From: Polaromonas sp.
GTDB taxonomy: Bacteria > Pseudomonadota > Gammaproteobacteria > Burkholderiales > Burkholderiaceae_C
Assembly: GCF_029945685.1 (NCBI RefSeq)
Contig: NZ_JAQSDA010000014.1
Coordinates: forward strand, 1 to 64,000
Direction of reading: 5' to 3'
Length of the DNA stretch: 64,000 nt
The notes below the pieces were generated by a model that saw only the letters and a program-made list of their open reading frames with translations, was not told the origin of the DNA and did not search any database. Numbering within the stretch: the stretch's first letter is position 1; the number at the start of each line of letters is the position of its first letter. Made by a program: the position numbers and the translations under genes. Below, piece by piece: positions 49,961 to 59,244 of this stretch.

Positions 49961-50070
49961 CAGCCGGGGCCGCAGAACCGGTTTTGCCGGGCTGCAGGCG
50001 CAGCGCCCCTCTTCTTCGTGCAAGGGGCAGCGTACCGCCGAAGGCACGCGCAGCGAAAAGCGTGGGGGCA
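49961..50070 (+). repeat. Family B repeat, copy B4 (longer, diverged)
   Basis: CAGCCGGGGCCGCAGAACCGG, TTTTGCCGGGCTGCAGGCGC, then CGCGCAGCGAAAAGCGTGGGGGCA. The central CCCCCTCGGGGGG palindrome is broken (GCCCCTCTTCTTCGTGCAAGGGG). It separates the ATPase and permease genes of the ABC-2 pair. Confidence 0.7.
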
Positions 50071-50075
50071 GTATC

Positions 50076-50831
50076 TTGACCGGCTGGCAAACCCTGTTCT
50101 ACAAGGAAGTGCTGCGTTTCTGGAAAGTCGGTTTCCAGACCGTCGGTGCGCCCATCCTCACCGCTGTCATGTACATGCTGATCTTCGGCCATGTGCTGCA
50201 GGACCAGGTCAAGGTGTATGGCACGGTCAGCTACACCGCCTTCCTGGTGCCCGGGTTGGTGATGATGAGCGTGTTGCAAAACGCTTTTGCCAACAGCTCT
50301 TCCTCGCTGATCCAGAGCAAGATCATGGGCAGTCTGGTGTTTGTGCTGCTCAGCCCGCTGTCGCATTGGCACTGGTTTTTTGCCTATGTCGGTTCGTCGG
50401 TCGTGCGCGGTCTGGCAGTCGGCCTGGGCGTGTTTGTGGTCACCGTGTATTTCGGCCAGCCCAGCTTTGTGGCGCCCCTCTGGATTCTCGTGTTCGCGGT
50501 GTTTGGTGCGGCGCTGCTTGGCTCCTTGGGGTTGATCGCCGGACTGTGGGCCGAGAAATTTGACCAGATGGCAGCGTTCCAGAATTTTGTGATCATGCCG
50601 ATGACCTTTCTCAGCGGCGTTTTCTACTCTATTCACTCCCTGCCGCCGTTCTGGCAAACCGTCAGCCACCTGAACCCGTTTTTCTACATGATTGACGGCT
50701 TCCGTTACGGCTTTTTCGGCGTCAGCGACGTGTCTCCGTGGCTGAGCCTGGCCATCGTGGGCAGCGCGCTGCTGGTGGTCAGCGGTATCGCGGTGAATTT
50801 GCTGCGTATCGGCTACAAAATCAGGCACTGA
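50076..50831 (+). CDS. ABC-2 type exporter permease (YadH-like)
   Basis: 251 residues, about six membrane helices. Start TTG at 50076 just after repeat B4. The family block near 170-215 (AAFQNFVIMPMTFLSGVFYSI followed by the short motif HLNPFFYMIDGFRYG) is present. It pairs with the upstream ATPase. The stop is followed within 5 bp by repeat B5, so this gene is bracketed by repeats on both sides. Confidence 0.9.
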   Translation: MTGWQTLFYKEVLRFWKVGFQTVGAPILTAVMYMLIFGHVLQDQVKVYGTVSYTAFLVPGLVMMSVLQNAFANSSSSLIQSKIMGSLVFVLLSPLSHWHWFFAYVGSSVVRGLAVGLGVFVVTVYFGQPSFVAPLWILVFAVFGAALLGSLGLIAGLWAEKFDQMAAFQNFVIMPMTFLSGVFYSIHSLPPFWQTVSHLNPFFYMIDGFRYGFFGVSDVSPWLSLAIVGSALLVVSGIAVNLLRIGYKIRH

Positions 50832-50836
50832 TCAAA

Positions 50837-50905
50837 TGACCCCCACGCTTGTCACTTCGTGTACTGCGCTGCCCCCGAGGGGGCGCTGCGCCCGCGGCCC
50901 CTGCT
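50837..50905 (-). repeat. Family B repeat, copy B5
   Basis: TGACCCCCACGCTTGTCACT, GTGTACTGCGCTG, CCCCCGAGGGGGC, GCGGCCCCTGC. It begins 6 bp after the permease stop codon and ends about 35 bp before ibaG. The 3' half of the element is missing. Confidence 0.75.
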
Positions 50906-50939
50906 TGAATGAATACAGCTCCAGCGAAACCAACAAAAT

Positions 50940-51185
50940 ATGACCAGCGAAGAACTCCAAACCATCATTGCCGCAGGCCTGCCCTGCGAACACATCGAGC
51001 TCACCGGCGACGGCCGGCATTGGTATGCCACCATCGTGTCAGCAGCTTTTGAAGGCCAGCGCCTGATCCAGCGTCACCAGCGGGTGTATGCCACGCTGGG
51101 TGGGCGCATGCAGACCGACGAGGTGCATGCCCTGTCGATGAAAACCTACACGCCCGCCGAATGGGCCAACCACCCCGCAGAGTAA
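50940..51185 (+). CDS. ibaG: BolA-family protein IbaG
   Basis: 81 residues. BolA/IbaG fold with HIELTGDGRHWYATIVSAAFEGQRLIQRHQRVYATLG and the conserved terminal MHALS-type helix (VHALSMKTYTPAEW). In E. coli IbaG is encoded just before murA and works with monothiol glutaredoxins in iron or acid-stress responses. It is 3 bp from murA here, so the two are surely cotranscribed. Confidence 0.93.
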   Translation: MTSEELQTIIAAGLPCEHIELTGDGRHWYATIVSAAFEGQRLIQRHQRVYATLGGRMQTDEVHALSMKTYTPAEWANHPAE

Positions 51186-51188
51186 GAC

Positions 51189-52475
51189 ATGGACAAACTA
51201 TTGATCAGGGGCGGCCGGTCGCTCTCCGGCACCGTCGATATCTCCGGCGCCAAAAACGCGGCCCTGCCCGAGCTGTGCGCGGCGCTGCTGACGGCAGACA
51301 CCGTGACGCTTGACAATGTCCCGCGCCTGCAGGACGTGGCCACCATGCTCAAGCTGATCCGCAACATGGGCGTGACGGCAGAGCGTAGCGACAGCGCGCC
51401 CGGTCGTGTGGTCATCAATGCCGGCGCCCTGAGCTCACCTGAAGCGCCGTACGAGCTGGTCAAGACCATGCGCGCGTCGGTGCTGGCGCTCGGCCCGCTG
51501 CTCGCGCGTTTCGGCGAAGCCACGGTGTCTCTGCCCGGCGGCTGCGCCATCGGCTCGCGGCCGGTGGACCAGCACATCAAGGGCATGCAGGCCATGGGCG
51601 CCGACATCGTGGTCGAACACGGCTACATGATTGCCAAACTGCCGCTGGGGTCGAACGGCCAGCGCGGGCGCCTCAAGGGCTGCAGCATCCTGACCGACAT
51701 GGTCACGGTCACCGGCACCGAGAACTTCCTGATGGCTGCCACCCTGGCCGAGGGCGAAACGATTCTCGAAAACGCGGCGCAGGAGCCCGAAATCGGTGAC
51801 CTCGCCGAAATGCTGATCAAGATGGGTGCGAAGATTGAAGGTCAGGGAACCAGCCGCATCCGCATTCAGGGTGTGGAGCGCCTGCACGGCTGCACGCACC
51901 AGGTGGTGGCCGACCGCATCGAGACCGGCACCTTTCTCTGTGCCGTGGCGGCCGCCGGCGGCGACGTGGTGCTGCGCCACGGCCGCGCCGACCACCTCGA
52001 GGCCGTGATCGACAAGCTGCGTGACGCCGGTGCGGTGATCACCGCCGGCGACGGGTTCATCCGGGTCCAGGCCTCGGGGCGCATGCAGGCACAGTCCTTT
52101 CGCACCACCGAGTACCCGGGCTTTCCGACCGACATGCAGGCCCAGTTCATGGCGCTCAATGCGATTGCCGAGGGCCCGAGCAAGGTCACGGAAACGATTT
52201 TCGAGAACCGTTTCATGCACGTCAACGAGATGGTGCGCCTGGGCGCGAAGATCGAGATTGACGGCAAGTTCGCCATCATCGAGGGCGTTGAGAAGCTCTC
52301 CGGCGCCACGGTCATGGCGACCGACCTGCGCGCGTCGGCCAGCCTGGTGATTGCCGGCCTGGTGGCCGAGGGCGAGACGCTGATCGACCGCATCTACCAC
52401 CTGGACCGCGGCTACGACCAGATGGAAACCAAGCTGCGCGGCATAGGCGCGGACATCGAACGGATCAAGGCATGA
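51189..52475 (+). CDS. murA: UDP-N-acetylglucosamine 1-carboxyvinyltransferase
   Basis: 428 residues. First committed step of peptidoglycan synthesis: transfers enolpyruvate from PEP to UDP-GlcNAc. Lys22 in [11 protein letters not shown] and the active-site loop Cys119 in [15 protein letters not shown] are present; Cys at this place means fosfomycin-sensitive type. Repeated inside-out alpha/beta barrel units span the length. Its stop codon TGA overlaps an ATG at 52472 that looks like the former hisG start. Confidence 0.98.
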   Translation: MDKLLIRGGRSLSGTVDISGAKNAALPELCAALLTADTVTLDNVPRLQDVATMLKLIRNMGVTAERSDSAPGRVVINAGALSSPEAPYELVKTMRASVLALGPLLARFGEATVSLPGGCAIGSRPVDQHIKGMQAMGADIVVEHGYMIAKLPLGSNGQRGRLKGCSILTDMVTVTGTENFLMAATLAEGETILENAAQEPEIGDLAEMLIKMGAKIEGQGTSRIRIQGVERLHGCTHQVVADRIETGTFLCAVAAAGGDVVLRHGRADHLEAVIDKLRDAGAVITAGDGFIRVQASGRMQAQSFRTTEYPGFPTDMQAQFMALNAIAEGPSKVTETIFENRFMHVNEMVRLGAKIEIDGKFAIIEGVEKLSGATVMATDLRASASLVIAGLVAEGETLIDRIYHLDRGYDQMETKLRGIGADIERIKA

Positions 52476-52507
52476 TCACGCTCGTTACTCAGGAGTTGCC
52501 ATCGTGA
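52472..52507 (+). other. Mini-ORF ([11 protein letters not shown]) between murA and hisG
   Basis: ATG at 52472 overlaps the murA stop (ATGA) and opens an 11-codon frame whose TGA overlaps the GTG of hisG (GTGA). Its first four codons, ATC ACG CTC after ATG, are identical to the start of hisG. It is probably a by-product of the 12-bp duplication rather than a functional leader peptide; it contains no histidine codons. Confidence 0.5.
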
Positions 52508-52516
52508 TCACGCTCG
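52473..52516 (+). repeat. 12-bp direct repeat at the murA-hisG junction
   Basis: TGATCACGCTCG at 52473-52484 and again at 52505-52516, period 32 bp. The 20 bases in between hold TTACTCAGGAGTTGCC, which supplies the AGGAG ribosome-binding site for hisG. Confidence 0.85.
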
Positions 52517-53151
52517 CCCTGTCCAAAGGCCGCATCTTCGACGAAACCCTGCCGCTGCTGAAAGCCGCCGGCATCGAGGTGCTGGAAGATCCGGAAAAAT
52601 CGCGCAAGCTGATCATCGGCACCAACCGGCCCGACGTGCGCGTGGTGCTGGTGCGTGCCACTGACGTACCCACCTATGTGCAGTACGGCGGCGCCGACAT
52701 CGGTGTCACCGGCAAGGACACGCTGATCGAACACGGCGGCCAGGGCCTGTACCAGCCGCTGGACCTGCAGATTGCCAAGTGCCGCATGAGTGTGGCGGTG
52801 CGCGCCGGTTTTGACTATGAAGCGGCGGTGAAGCAGGGTTCGCGCCTGAAAGTCGCCACCAAGTTTGTCAGCATCGCGCGCGATTTTTTCGCGACCAAGG
52901 GCGTGCACGTCGACCTGATCAAGCTTTACGGCAGCATGGAACTGGCGCCGCTGACGGGACTGGCCGACGCGATTGTCGACCTGGTCAGCAGCGGCAACAC
53001 GCTCAAAGCCAACCACCTGGTCGAGGTCGAGCGCATCATGGACATCAGCTCGCACCTGGTGGTCAACCAGGTCGCGCTGAAACTCAAGCAGGCGCCGATT
53101 CGCGCCATCATCAATGCATTTTCCTCGGCCATCGCCCGGCCTGTTGCTTGA
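52504..53151 (+). CDS. hisG: ATP phosphoribosyltransferase, short form
   Basis: 215 residues. It joins ATP and PRPP, the first and feedback-controlled step of histidine synthesis. Start GTG 52504, with AGGAG eight bases upstream. It begins [16 protein letters not shown], with [12 protein letters not shown] and the PRPP loop [14 protein letters not shown]. The C-terminal regulatory domain of the long form is absent, so activity and histidine control should need HisZ, which is not encoded in this window. Confidence 0.96.
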   Translation: MITLALSKGRIFDETLPLLKAAGIEVLEDPEKSRKLIIGTNRPDVRVVLVRATDVPTYVQYGGADIGVTGKDTLIEHGGQGLYQPLDLQIAKCRMSVAVRAGFDYEAAVKQGSRLKVATKFVSIARDFFATKGVHVDLIKLYGSMELAPLTGLADAIVDLVSSGNTLKANHLVEVERIMDISSHLVVNQVALKLKQAPIRAIINAFSSAIARPVA

Positions 53152-53152
53152 G

Positions 53153-53175
53153 GTTGCTATGAAGTTAATAGCTGT
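53153..53175 (+). repeat. Family A head overlapping the hisD start, copy A5
   Basis: GTTGCTATGAAGTTAATAGCTGT matches the A4 head (TTGCTATTAAAATGATAGCTG) at most positions and keeps the GCTAT...ATAGC ends. It contains the hisD ATG (53159) and the first codons. A weaker tail (GGCTGAAGCC at about 53194) also resembles A1. Confidence 0.6.
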
Positions 53176-54481
53176 TCCCGCCCGCCTGTCAACGGCTGAA
53201 GCCACTTTTGAGGCCCAATTCACGGCACGCCTGCACTGGTCGGCCGACACCGATGCAGCCATCGAGCAGCGCGTGGCCGACATCCTGGCCGATGTGCAGC
53301 AGCGCGGCGATGCGGCGGTGCTGGAATACACCGCGCGTTTTGACGGGTTGACGGCAGCCTCGATGACGGCGCTGGAACTCACGCAGGCCGAACTCAAGGT
53401 CGCTTTCGACACGATTCCCGCGGCGCAGCGGGAGGCCCTGCAGGCTGCCGCCGCCCGTGTGCGCAGCTACCACGAGGCGCAGAAAAAGGCCAACGGCGAG
53501 AGCTGGAGCTACCGCGACGAAGACGGCAGCCTGCTGGGCCAGAAGGTCACGCCGCTGGACCGCGTCGGCATCTACGTGCCGGGCGGCAAGGCGGCTTACC
53601 CTTCTTCGGTGCTGATGAACGCCATTCCCGCCCATGTGGCAGGTGTCGGTGAAATCATCATGGTGGTGCCCACGCCCAAAGGCGAAAAAAACGCGCTGGT
53701 GCTCGCTGCGGCCTATGTGGCGGGTGTCACACGCGCCTTCACCATCGGCGGCGCCCAGGCCGTGGCGGCACTGGCCTACGGCACGCAGACCGTGCCCAAG
53801 GTCGACAAGATCACCGGCCCCGGCAACGCCTATGTGGCCAGCGCCAAGAAACGTGTCTTCGGCACGGTGGGCATCGACATGATTGCCGGCCCCAGCGAAA
53901 TCCTGGTGCTGGCCGACGGCAGCACGCCGGCCGACTGGGTGGCGATGGACCTGTTCAGCCAGGCCGAGCATGACGAACTCGCGCAGAGCATCCTGCTGTG
54001 CCCGGATGCGGCCTATATCGATGCTGTCCAGGAGGCCATCAATCGCCTCTTGCCCACCATGCCGCGTGCGGAAATCATTGCCAGGTCCCTCAGCGGCCGC
54101 GGCGCCCTGATCCAGACGCGCAGCATGGAAGAAGCCTGCGCCATCAGCAACCGCATTGCGCCCGAACACCTGGAAGTCTCCAGCCGTGACCCGCACCGCT
54201 GGGAGCCGCTGCTCAAACACGCCGGCGCGATTTTCCTGGGCGCCTACACCAGCGAATCGCTGGGTGACTACTGCGCCGGCCCCAACCATGTGTTGCCGAC
54301 CAGCGGCACCGCGCGTTTTTCCAGTCCGCTCGGCGTCTACGACTTCCAGAAGCGTTCCAGCCTGATCGAGGTCAGTGAAGCCGGCGCGCAGACGCTGGGA
54401 AAAATTGCCGCTGAACTGGCGTATGGCGAGGGGCTGCAAGCGCACGCCCGTGCTGCCGAAATGAGAATGAAAAAACAATGA
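53159..54481 (+). CDS. hisD: Histidinol dehydrogenase
   Basis: 440 residues from ATG 53159, 7 bp after hisG; a longer reading from 53114 overlaps hisG. It oxidises histidinol to histidine in two NAD-dependent steps and binds zinc. Motifs: [52 protein letters not shown] and [14 protein letters not shown] with the catalytic His. The start codon and MKLIA are inside a family A palindrome. It overlaps hisC by ATGA. Confidence 0.97.
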   Translation: MKLIAVPARLSTAEATFEAQFTARLHWSADTDAAIEQRVADILADVQQRGDAAVLEYTARFDGLTAASMTALELTQAELKVAFDTIPAAQREALQAAAARVRSYHEAQKKANGESWSYRDEDGSLLGQKVTPLDRVGIYVPGGKAAYPSSVLMNAIPAHVAGVGEIIMVVPTPKGEKNALVLAAAYVAGVTRAFTIGGAQAVAALAYGTQTVPKVDKITGPGNAYVASAKKRVFGTVGIDMIAGPSEILVLADGSTPADWVAMDLFSQAEHDELAQSILLCPDAAYIDAVQEAINRLLPTMPRAEIIARSLSGRGALIQTRSMEEACAISNRIAPEHLEVSSRDPHRWEPLLKHAGAIFLGAYTSESLGDYCAGPNHVLPTSGTARFSSPLGVYDFQKRSSLIEVSEAGAQTLGKIAAELAYGEGLQAHARAAEMRMKKQ

Positions 54482-55554
54482 ACGACGTTGCTCCTGCGCT
54501 GAAAAAACTGATCCGGCAAGACGTCCAGTCCATGCACGCCTACGCCATTCAGGATTCGGCCGGCATGATCAAGCTCGATGCGATGGAAAACCCGCACCGG
54601 CTACCACCGGCCCTGCAGGCCCACCTGGGCCAGCGGCTGGGCGCCCTGGCCCTGAACCGCTACCCGGACGGCCGCGTGAACGACCTGCGCCAGGCCCTGG
54701 CCGGCTACGCGCAGATGCCCGAAGGCTTCGACCTCATGCTGGGCAACGGCTCCGACGAGCTGATCTCGCTGCTGGCCATGGCCTGCGATGTGCCAGGTGC
54801 CTCGATTCTGGCGCCGTTGCCCGGCTTTGTGATGTACGCCATGAGCGCGCAGCTGCAGGGCCTGAAGTTCATCGGTGTTCCCCTGACGGCGGACTTCGAG
54901 CTGGACGAAGCCGCCATGCTCGCCGCGATCACCGAACACCAGCCGTCCATCATCTACATTGCCTACCCGAACAACCCGACGGCCAATCTCTGGGACGATG
55001 TGGTGATCGAGAAGATCATTGCTGCGGCGCCCGGCCTGGTGGTGATCGACGAGGCCTACCAGCCCTTTTCGAGCAAAAGCTACGTCGACCGCATCGGCCG
55101 GCACAGCCATGTGCTGCTGATGCGCACGCTGAGCAAGTTCGGCCTGGCCGGCGTGCGGATTGGCTACATGATGGGCCCGAAAGCCCTGATCGCCGAGATC
55201 GACAAGGTGCGCCCGCCCTACAACATCAGCGTGCTCAATTACGAGTGCGCGCTGTTCGCGCTCGAACATGCCGACGTGTTTGCGGCGCAAGCCCAGGAAA
55301 TACGGGCACAACGTGCTATTCTTTTCGAAGCGCTGCAGGCCTTGCCGGGGCTCAAGACCTGGAAAAGCGATGCCAACATGATCCTGGTGCGGGTGCCCGA
55401 TGCCCAGAAAACCTTCGAGGGCATGCGGGCACGCAAGGTGCTGGTCAAAAACGTTTCTAAAATGCATCCATTGCTGGCCAACTGCCTGCGCCTGACCGTT
55501 GGCACCGCCGACGACAATGTGCAGATGCTGGCAGCCCTCAAAGAATCCCTATGA
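54478..55554 (+). CDS. hisC: Histidinol-phosphate aminotransferase
   Basis: 358 residues, PLP aminotransferase fold I. PLP Lys is K220 in [20 protein letters not shown] (88-96), YPNNPTANL with the conserved Asn, and [10 protein letters not shown] (188-197) are as expected. It converts imidazole-acetol phosphate to histidinol phosphate with glutamate as donor. Overlaps hisD upstream and hisB downstream (both ATGA). Confidence 0.97.
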   Translation: MNDVAPALKKLIRQDVQSMHAYAIQDSAGMIKLDAMENPHRLPPALQAHLGQRLGALALNRYPDGRVNDLRQALAGYAQMPEGFDLMLGNGSDELISLLAMACDVPGASILAPLPGFVMYAMSAQLQGLKFIGVPLTADFELDEAAMLAAITEHQPSIIYIAYPNNPTANLWDDVVIEKIIAAAPGLVVIDEAYQPFSSKSYVDRIGRHSHVLLMRTLSKFGLAGVRIGYMMGPKALIAEIDKVRPPYNISVLNYECALFALEHADVFAAQAQEIRAQRAILFEALQALPGLKTWKSDANMILVRVPDAQKTFEGMRARKVLVKNVSKMHPLLANCLRLTVGTADDNVQMLAALKESL

Positions 55555-56171
55555 CCACCCCCACTGCCACGGCGCCCCTTGCCCCCAGAACGGCCGAAGT
55601 CTCGCGCAACACCGCCGAGACACAAATCACCGTCAAGCTCAACCTCGACGGCACCGGCCAGGCCCGGCTGTCCACGGGCATCGGCTTTTTCGACCACATG
55701 CTGGACCAGATCGCCAGGCACGGCCTGATTGATCTGGACATCCAGGCCAAGGGCGACCTTCACATCGACGGCCACCACACGGTGGAAGACGTGGGCATCA
55801 CCCTGGGGCAGGCCGTGGCGCAGGCCGTCGGCGACAAGAAAGGCCTGCGCCGCTACGGCCACGCCTATGTGCCGCTGGACGAAGCGCTGTCGCGCGTGGT
55901 GATTGATTTTTCGGGCCGGCCCGGACTGGACATGCACGTGCCTTTCAAGAGCGGCATGATCGGCGCCTTCGACAGCCAGCTGGCCTACGAGTTCTTTCAG
56001 GGCTTCGTGAACCACGCTTTTGTGACCCTGCATATCGACAACCTCAAGGGCGACAACGCGCACCACCAGGCTGAAACCGTCTTCAAGGCCTTCGCCCGTG
56101 CCCTGCGCATGGCGCTGGAGATCGACCCCCGGTCGGCGGGCGTGATCCCGTCGACCAAAGGCTCGCTGTAG
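55551..56171 (+). CDS. hisB: Imidazoleglycerol-phosphate dehydratase (monofunctional)
   Basis: 206 residues; no N-terminal phosphatase domain, so not the bifunctional E. coli type. Histidinol-phosphate phosphatase must come from elsewhere. Mn-binding motifs [24 protein letters not shown] and [15 protein letters not shown] are present. Overlaps the hisC stop by ATGA. Family A repeat A6 follows directly. Confidence 0.97.
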   Translation: MTTPTATAPLAPRTAEVSRNTAETQITVKLNLDGTGQARLSTGIGFFDHMLDQIARHGLIDLDIQAKGDLHIDGHHTVEDVGITLGQAVAQAVGDKKGLRRYGHAYVPLDEALSRVVIDFSGRPGLDMHVPFKSGMIGAFDSQLAYEFFQGFVNHAFVTLHIDNLKGDNAHHQAETVFKAFARALRMALEIDPRSAGVIPSTKGSL

Positions 56172-56240
56172 GCTGTTTTATATGTTTTCGCCTTCCGGCC
56201 CTTGTTGCATATGCGCGAGCAGCTATAAAAACAGTAGCAA
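56172..56240 (-). repeat. Family A repeat, copy A6, between hisB and hisH
   Basis: On the minus strand: TTGCTACTGTTTTTATAGCTG, CTCGCGCAT, AAGGGCCGGAAGGCGAAAAC. It fills the whole gap between hisB and hisH except the last 12 bp. Confidence 0.8.
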
Positions 56241-56252
56241 AACTTCCTCCTG

Positions 56253-56921
56253 ATGGCCAAATTCAAGAAAATCGCGGTGGTGGACTACGGCATGGGCAAC
56301 CTGCGTTCGGTGTCGCAGGCGGTCCAGCACGTGACGGCCGACAGCGGTTTCGAAGTGCTCGTGACCTCCCGCGCCCAGGACGTGCTGGACGCCGACCGCA
56401 TCGTGCTGCCCGGTCAGGGTGCCATTGCCGACTGCATGCACGATCTGCAGGCCTCGGGCATGCTGGAGGCGGTGCTGCAGGCGGCCGCCAGCAAGCCGCT
56501 GTTCGGCGTCTGTGTCGGCATGCAGATGCTGCTGGACCACAGCGCGGAGGGGCGGGGCGGCGAAGGCACGCGCGGTCTGGGCCTGATTCCGGGCGAAGTG
56601 CTCAAGTTTGACCTGGCCGGGCGGCTTCAGCCTGACGGCAGCCGGTTCAAGGTGCCGCAAATGGGCTGGAACCAGGTCTACCAGCCGGTGCCGGTGCATC
56701 CCTTGTGGGCGGGCATTCCCGACGCATCCTGGTTTTATTTCGTGCACAGCTTTTACGCGCGTCCGTCGGATGCGCGCCACACCGCGGGCGAGGCCGACTA
56801 CGGCGCGCGCTTCACGGCAGTGCTTGCGCGCGATAATATTTTCGCCACCCAGTTCCACCCTGAAAAAAGCGCAGACCAGGGACTGGCCCTGTATCGCAAC
56901 TTCCTGCACTGGAATCCCTGA
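56253..56921 (+). CDS. hisH: Imidazole glycerol phosphate synthase, glutaminase subunit
   Basis: 222 residues, class I glutamine amidotransferase. Triad: Cys87 in [10 protein letters not shown], His202 and Glu204 in QFHPEKS. It releases ammonia that passes through HisF to form the imidazole ring. The Shine-Dalgarno CCTCCTG is poor; the start follows repeat A6 by 12 bp, and [17 protein letters not shown] fits the family. Confidence 0.96.
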   Translation: MAKFKKIAVVDYGMGNLRSVSQAVQHVTADSGFEVLVTSRAQDVLDADRIVLPGQGAIADCMHDLQASGMLEAVLQAAASKPLFGVCVGMQMLLDHSAEGRGGEGTRGLGLIPGEVLKFDLAGRLQPDGSRFKVPQMGWNQVYQPVPVHPLWAGIPDASWFYFVHSFYARPSDARHTAGEADYGARFTAVLARDNIFATQFHPEKSADQGLALYRNFLHWNP

Positions 56922-57015
56922 TTTACCACGCCGGCCCGCCTGCCCCGTCCGCTTACCGCCCTGTCGCACCGCTTTTCCTCACGTTTCACTTTCATCCACC
57001 GTTGCCTCATTGCCC

Positions 57016-57756
57016 ATGCTACTCATCCCCGCGATTGACTTGAAAGACGGCCATTGTGTGCGCCTCAAACAGGGCGATATGGACCAGTCCACCATCTTCA
57101 GTGAAGACCCGGCCGCCATGGCGCGCAGCTGGGTGGACAAGGGCGCGCGCCGCCTGCACCTGGTGGATCTGAACGGGGCGTTTGCCGGCAAGCCGAAGAA
57201 CGAAGCGGCCATCCGCAAGATCCTGCTGGAAGTCGGCAGCGAGATCGACGTGCAGCTGGGCGGCGGCATCCGCGACCTGGACACCATCGAGCGTTACCTC
57301 GACTCCGGCCTGCGCTACGTGATCATCGGCACGGCGGCGGTAAAAAACCCCGGCTTCCTGCAGGATGCCTGCACGGCGTTTGGCGGCCACATCATCGTCG
57401 GGCTCGACGCCAAGGACGGCAAGGTCGCGACTGACGGCTGGAGCAAGATGACCGGCCATGAAGTGGTGGACCTCGGAAAGAAGTTCCAGGACTACGGCGT
57501 CGAATCCATCATCTACACCGACATCGGCCGCGACGGCATGCTCACCGGCATCAACATCGAGGCCACCGTCAAGCTCGCCCAGGCCCTGACGATTCCCGTG
57601 ATCGCCTCTGGCGGCCTGTCCAACATGGCCGACATCGAGGCGCTGTGCGCGGTCGAGGACGAAGGCATTGAAGGCGTGATCTGCGGCCGCTCGATTTACA
57701 GCGGCGACCTGGACTTTGCCGCGGCGCAGGCCAAGGCAGACGAACTCAATGGATAA
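57016..57756 (+). CDS. hisA: Phosphoribosyl-formimino-AICAR-phosphate isomerase
   Basis: 246 residues from ATG 57016 ([17 protein letters not shown]); longer readings overlap hisH in another frame. TIM barrel with two phosphate loops; catalytic Asp8 (AIDLKDG) and the Asp in YTDIGRDGM. It performs an Amadori rearrangement. It is separated from hisH by 94 bp and from hisF by a family B repeat. Confidence 0.97.
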   Translation: MLLIPAIDLKDGHCVRLKQGDMDQSTIFSEDPAAMARSWVDKGARRLHLVDLNGAFAGKPKNEAAIRKILLEVGSEIDVQLGGGIRDLDTIERYLDSGLRYVIIGTAAVKNPGFLQDACTAFGGHIIVGLDAKDGKVATDGWSKMTGHEVVDLGKKFQDYGVESIIYTDIGRDGMLTGINIEATVKLAQALTIPVIASGGLSNMADIEALCAVEDEGIEGVICGRSIYSGDLDFAAAQAKADELNG

Positions 57757-57830
57757 CCCCCCGAAGCGGCCTGTGGCCGCCTCCCCCGAGGGGGCGCCAC
57801 CTGCGGACCGGCAAAGCCGTTCCGCGATGG
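57757..57830 (-). repeat. Family B repeat, copy B6 (partial) between hisA and hisF
   Basis: CCCCCCGAAGCGGCC, GCCTCCCCCGAGGGGGCGCC, then ACCGGCAAAGCCGTTCCGCG, in B order but with a shortened left end. It starts at the base after the hisA TAA. Confidence 0.65.
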
Positions 57831-57862
57831 CCCTGATCTAAAACCACGCCGGCCTGCTGATC

Positions 57863-58642
57863 TTGTTAGCTAAAAGAATCATCCCCTGTCTGGACGTTAC
57901 CGGCGGCCGCGTCGTCAAGGGCGTCAACTTTGTCGAGCTGCGCGATGCCGGTGACCCGGTCGAGATTGCGGCGCGTTACAACGAGCAGGGCGCCGACGAG
58001 CTGACCTTTCTGGACATCACCGCCACCAGCGACGGGCGCGACCTGATCCTGCACATCATCGAAGCGGTGGCGTCCCAGGTCTTCATTCCGCTGACGGTGG
58101 GCGGCGGGGTGCGCACGGTGGAAGACGTGCGGCGCCTGCTCAATGCCGGCGCCGACAAGACCAGCTTCAATTCGGCCGCGCTGGCCAACCCGCAGGTGAT
58201 TGAAGACGCCTCCGGCAAATATGGCGCGCAGTGCATCGTGGTGGCCATCGATGCCAAGCGGCGTTCCGACGAAGAGGCGCTGACACGCGGCCCCGGCTGG
58301 GACGTCTACAGCCATGGCGGCCGCAAGAACACCGGGCTGGACGCCGTGGCCTGGGCCAGCGAGATGGCGCGGCGGGGCGCTGGCGAGATTTTGTTGACCA
58401 GCATGGACCGCGACGGCACCAAGTCCGGCTTCGACCTGGCCTTGACACGCGCGGTCAGCGACGCTGTCAGCGTGCCGGTGATCGCCTCTGGCGGCGTCGG
58501 CAACCTCGACCACCTGGCTGACGGCATCCAGATCGGCGGCGCCGACGCCGTGCTGGCCGCCAGCATCTTTCATTACGGCGAATACACGGTGCAGCAGGCC
58601 AAGGTCCATATGGCCGCGCGCGGCATCCCGGTCCGTCTGTAG
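57863..58642 (+). CDS. hisF: Imidazole glycerol phosphate synthase, cyclase subunit
   Basis: 259 residues, TIM barrel. TTG start at 57863 giving [19 protein letters not shown]; Asp11 and the Asp in VVAIDAKRR are the catalytic pair, and the phosphate loops are [10 protein letters not shown] and [11 protein letters not shown]. With HisH it makes imidazole glycerol phosphate and AICAR. No clear Shine-Dalgarno is seen; it is preceded by repeat B6 and followed by A7 and B7. Confidence 0.96.
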   Translation: MLAKRIIPCLDVTGGRVVKGVNFVELRDAGDPVEIAARYNEQGADELTFLDITATSDGRDLILHIIEAVASQVFIPLTVGGGVRTVEDVRRLLNAGADKTSFNSAALANPQVIEDASGKYGAQCIVVAIDAKRRSDEEALTRGPGWDVYSHGGRKNTGLDAVAWASEMARRGAGEILLTSMDRDGTKSGFDLALTRAVSDAVSVPVIASGGVGNLDHLADGIQIGGADAVLAASIFHYGEYTVQQAKVHMAARGIPVRL

Positions 58643-58644
58643 TT

Positions 58645-58708
58645 CCAGGCCTTTTTGGCCTCCAGCCCCCGTCTGGTGGTCGCAAGAAGCTATAAATTTG
58701 ATAGTAAA
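58645..58708 (-). repeat. Family A repeat, copy A7
   Basis: On the minus strand: TTTACTATCAAATTTATAGCT, TCTTGCGACC, GGGGGCTGGAGGCCAAAAAGGCC. Directly after hisF and 30 bp before repeat B7. Confidence 0.75.
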
Positions 58709-58738
58709 CACGAGCGTGCGCGGAACAGACTCCCATTT

Positions 58739-58830
58739 CAGCCGGGGCCGCGGGTCCGGCTTTGCCGGCCCGCAGGCGCAGCGCCCCCTCGGGGGGCAGA
58801 GAGCTACGCGTAGCGAGCGAACGTGGGGGC
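58739..58830 (+). repeat. Family B repeat, copy B7, between hisF and hisI
   Basis: CAGCCGGGGCCGCGGGTCCGG, CTTTGCCGGCCCGCAGGCGC, CCCCTCGGGGGGCAG, GCGAACGTGGGGGC. Almost the same as B2 over the first 60 bases. Ends 12 bp before hisI. Confidence 0.85.
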
Positions 58831-58842
58831 GATAATACTTCG

Positions 58843-59241
58843 ATGAACTGGTTAGACGACATCCAATGGGACGACAAGGGCCTGATCCCGGTCATCACGC
58901 AAGAGGCATCGAGCGGCGACGTGCTGATGTTCGCCTGGATGAATCGCGAGGCGCTGCAGAAGACTGCCGAACTCGGCCAGGCCGTGTATTTCAGCCGCTC
59001 GCGCGGGCGCCTGTGGCACAAGGGCGAAGAGTCCGGCCACCTGCAGACCGTGCACGAGATCCGGCTGGACTGCGACAACGACGTGATTTTGCTCAAGGTG
59101 ACGCAACTCGGCCATGAACCCGATCAGCCAGGAATTGCCTGCCACACCGGGCGCCACAGCTGCTTTTTCAGCCTCTACAAAAACGGCCAATGGGTGGTGA
59201 CCGAGCCGGTCCTCAAAGACCCGACAAGCATTTACAAGTAA
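58843..59241 (+). CDS. hisI: Phosphoribosyl-AMP cyclohydrolase
   Basis: 132 residues from ATG 58843 ([20 protein letters not shown]); a longer reading runs into repeat B7. Zinc-binding Cys in RLDCDNDV and CHTGRHSC, and [11 protein letters not shown]. Opens the purine ring of phosphoribosyl-AMP. Separate from hisE here (not fused as in E. coli), 3 bp before it. Confidence 0.96.
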   Translation: MNWLDDIQWDDKGLIPVITQEASSGDVLMFAWMNREALQKTAELGQAVYFSRSRGRLWHKGEESGHLQTVHEIRLDCDNDVILLKVTQLGHEPDQPGIACHTGRHSCFFSLYKNGQWVVTEPVLKDPTSIYK

Positions 59242-59244
59242 GCC

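Noticed and set aside
49937..50075. Frameshift or lost gene between the ABC-2 ATPase and permease
   Set aside because: The gap is a family B repeat; both genes have complete motifs and normal lengths.
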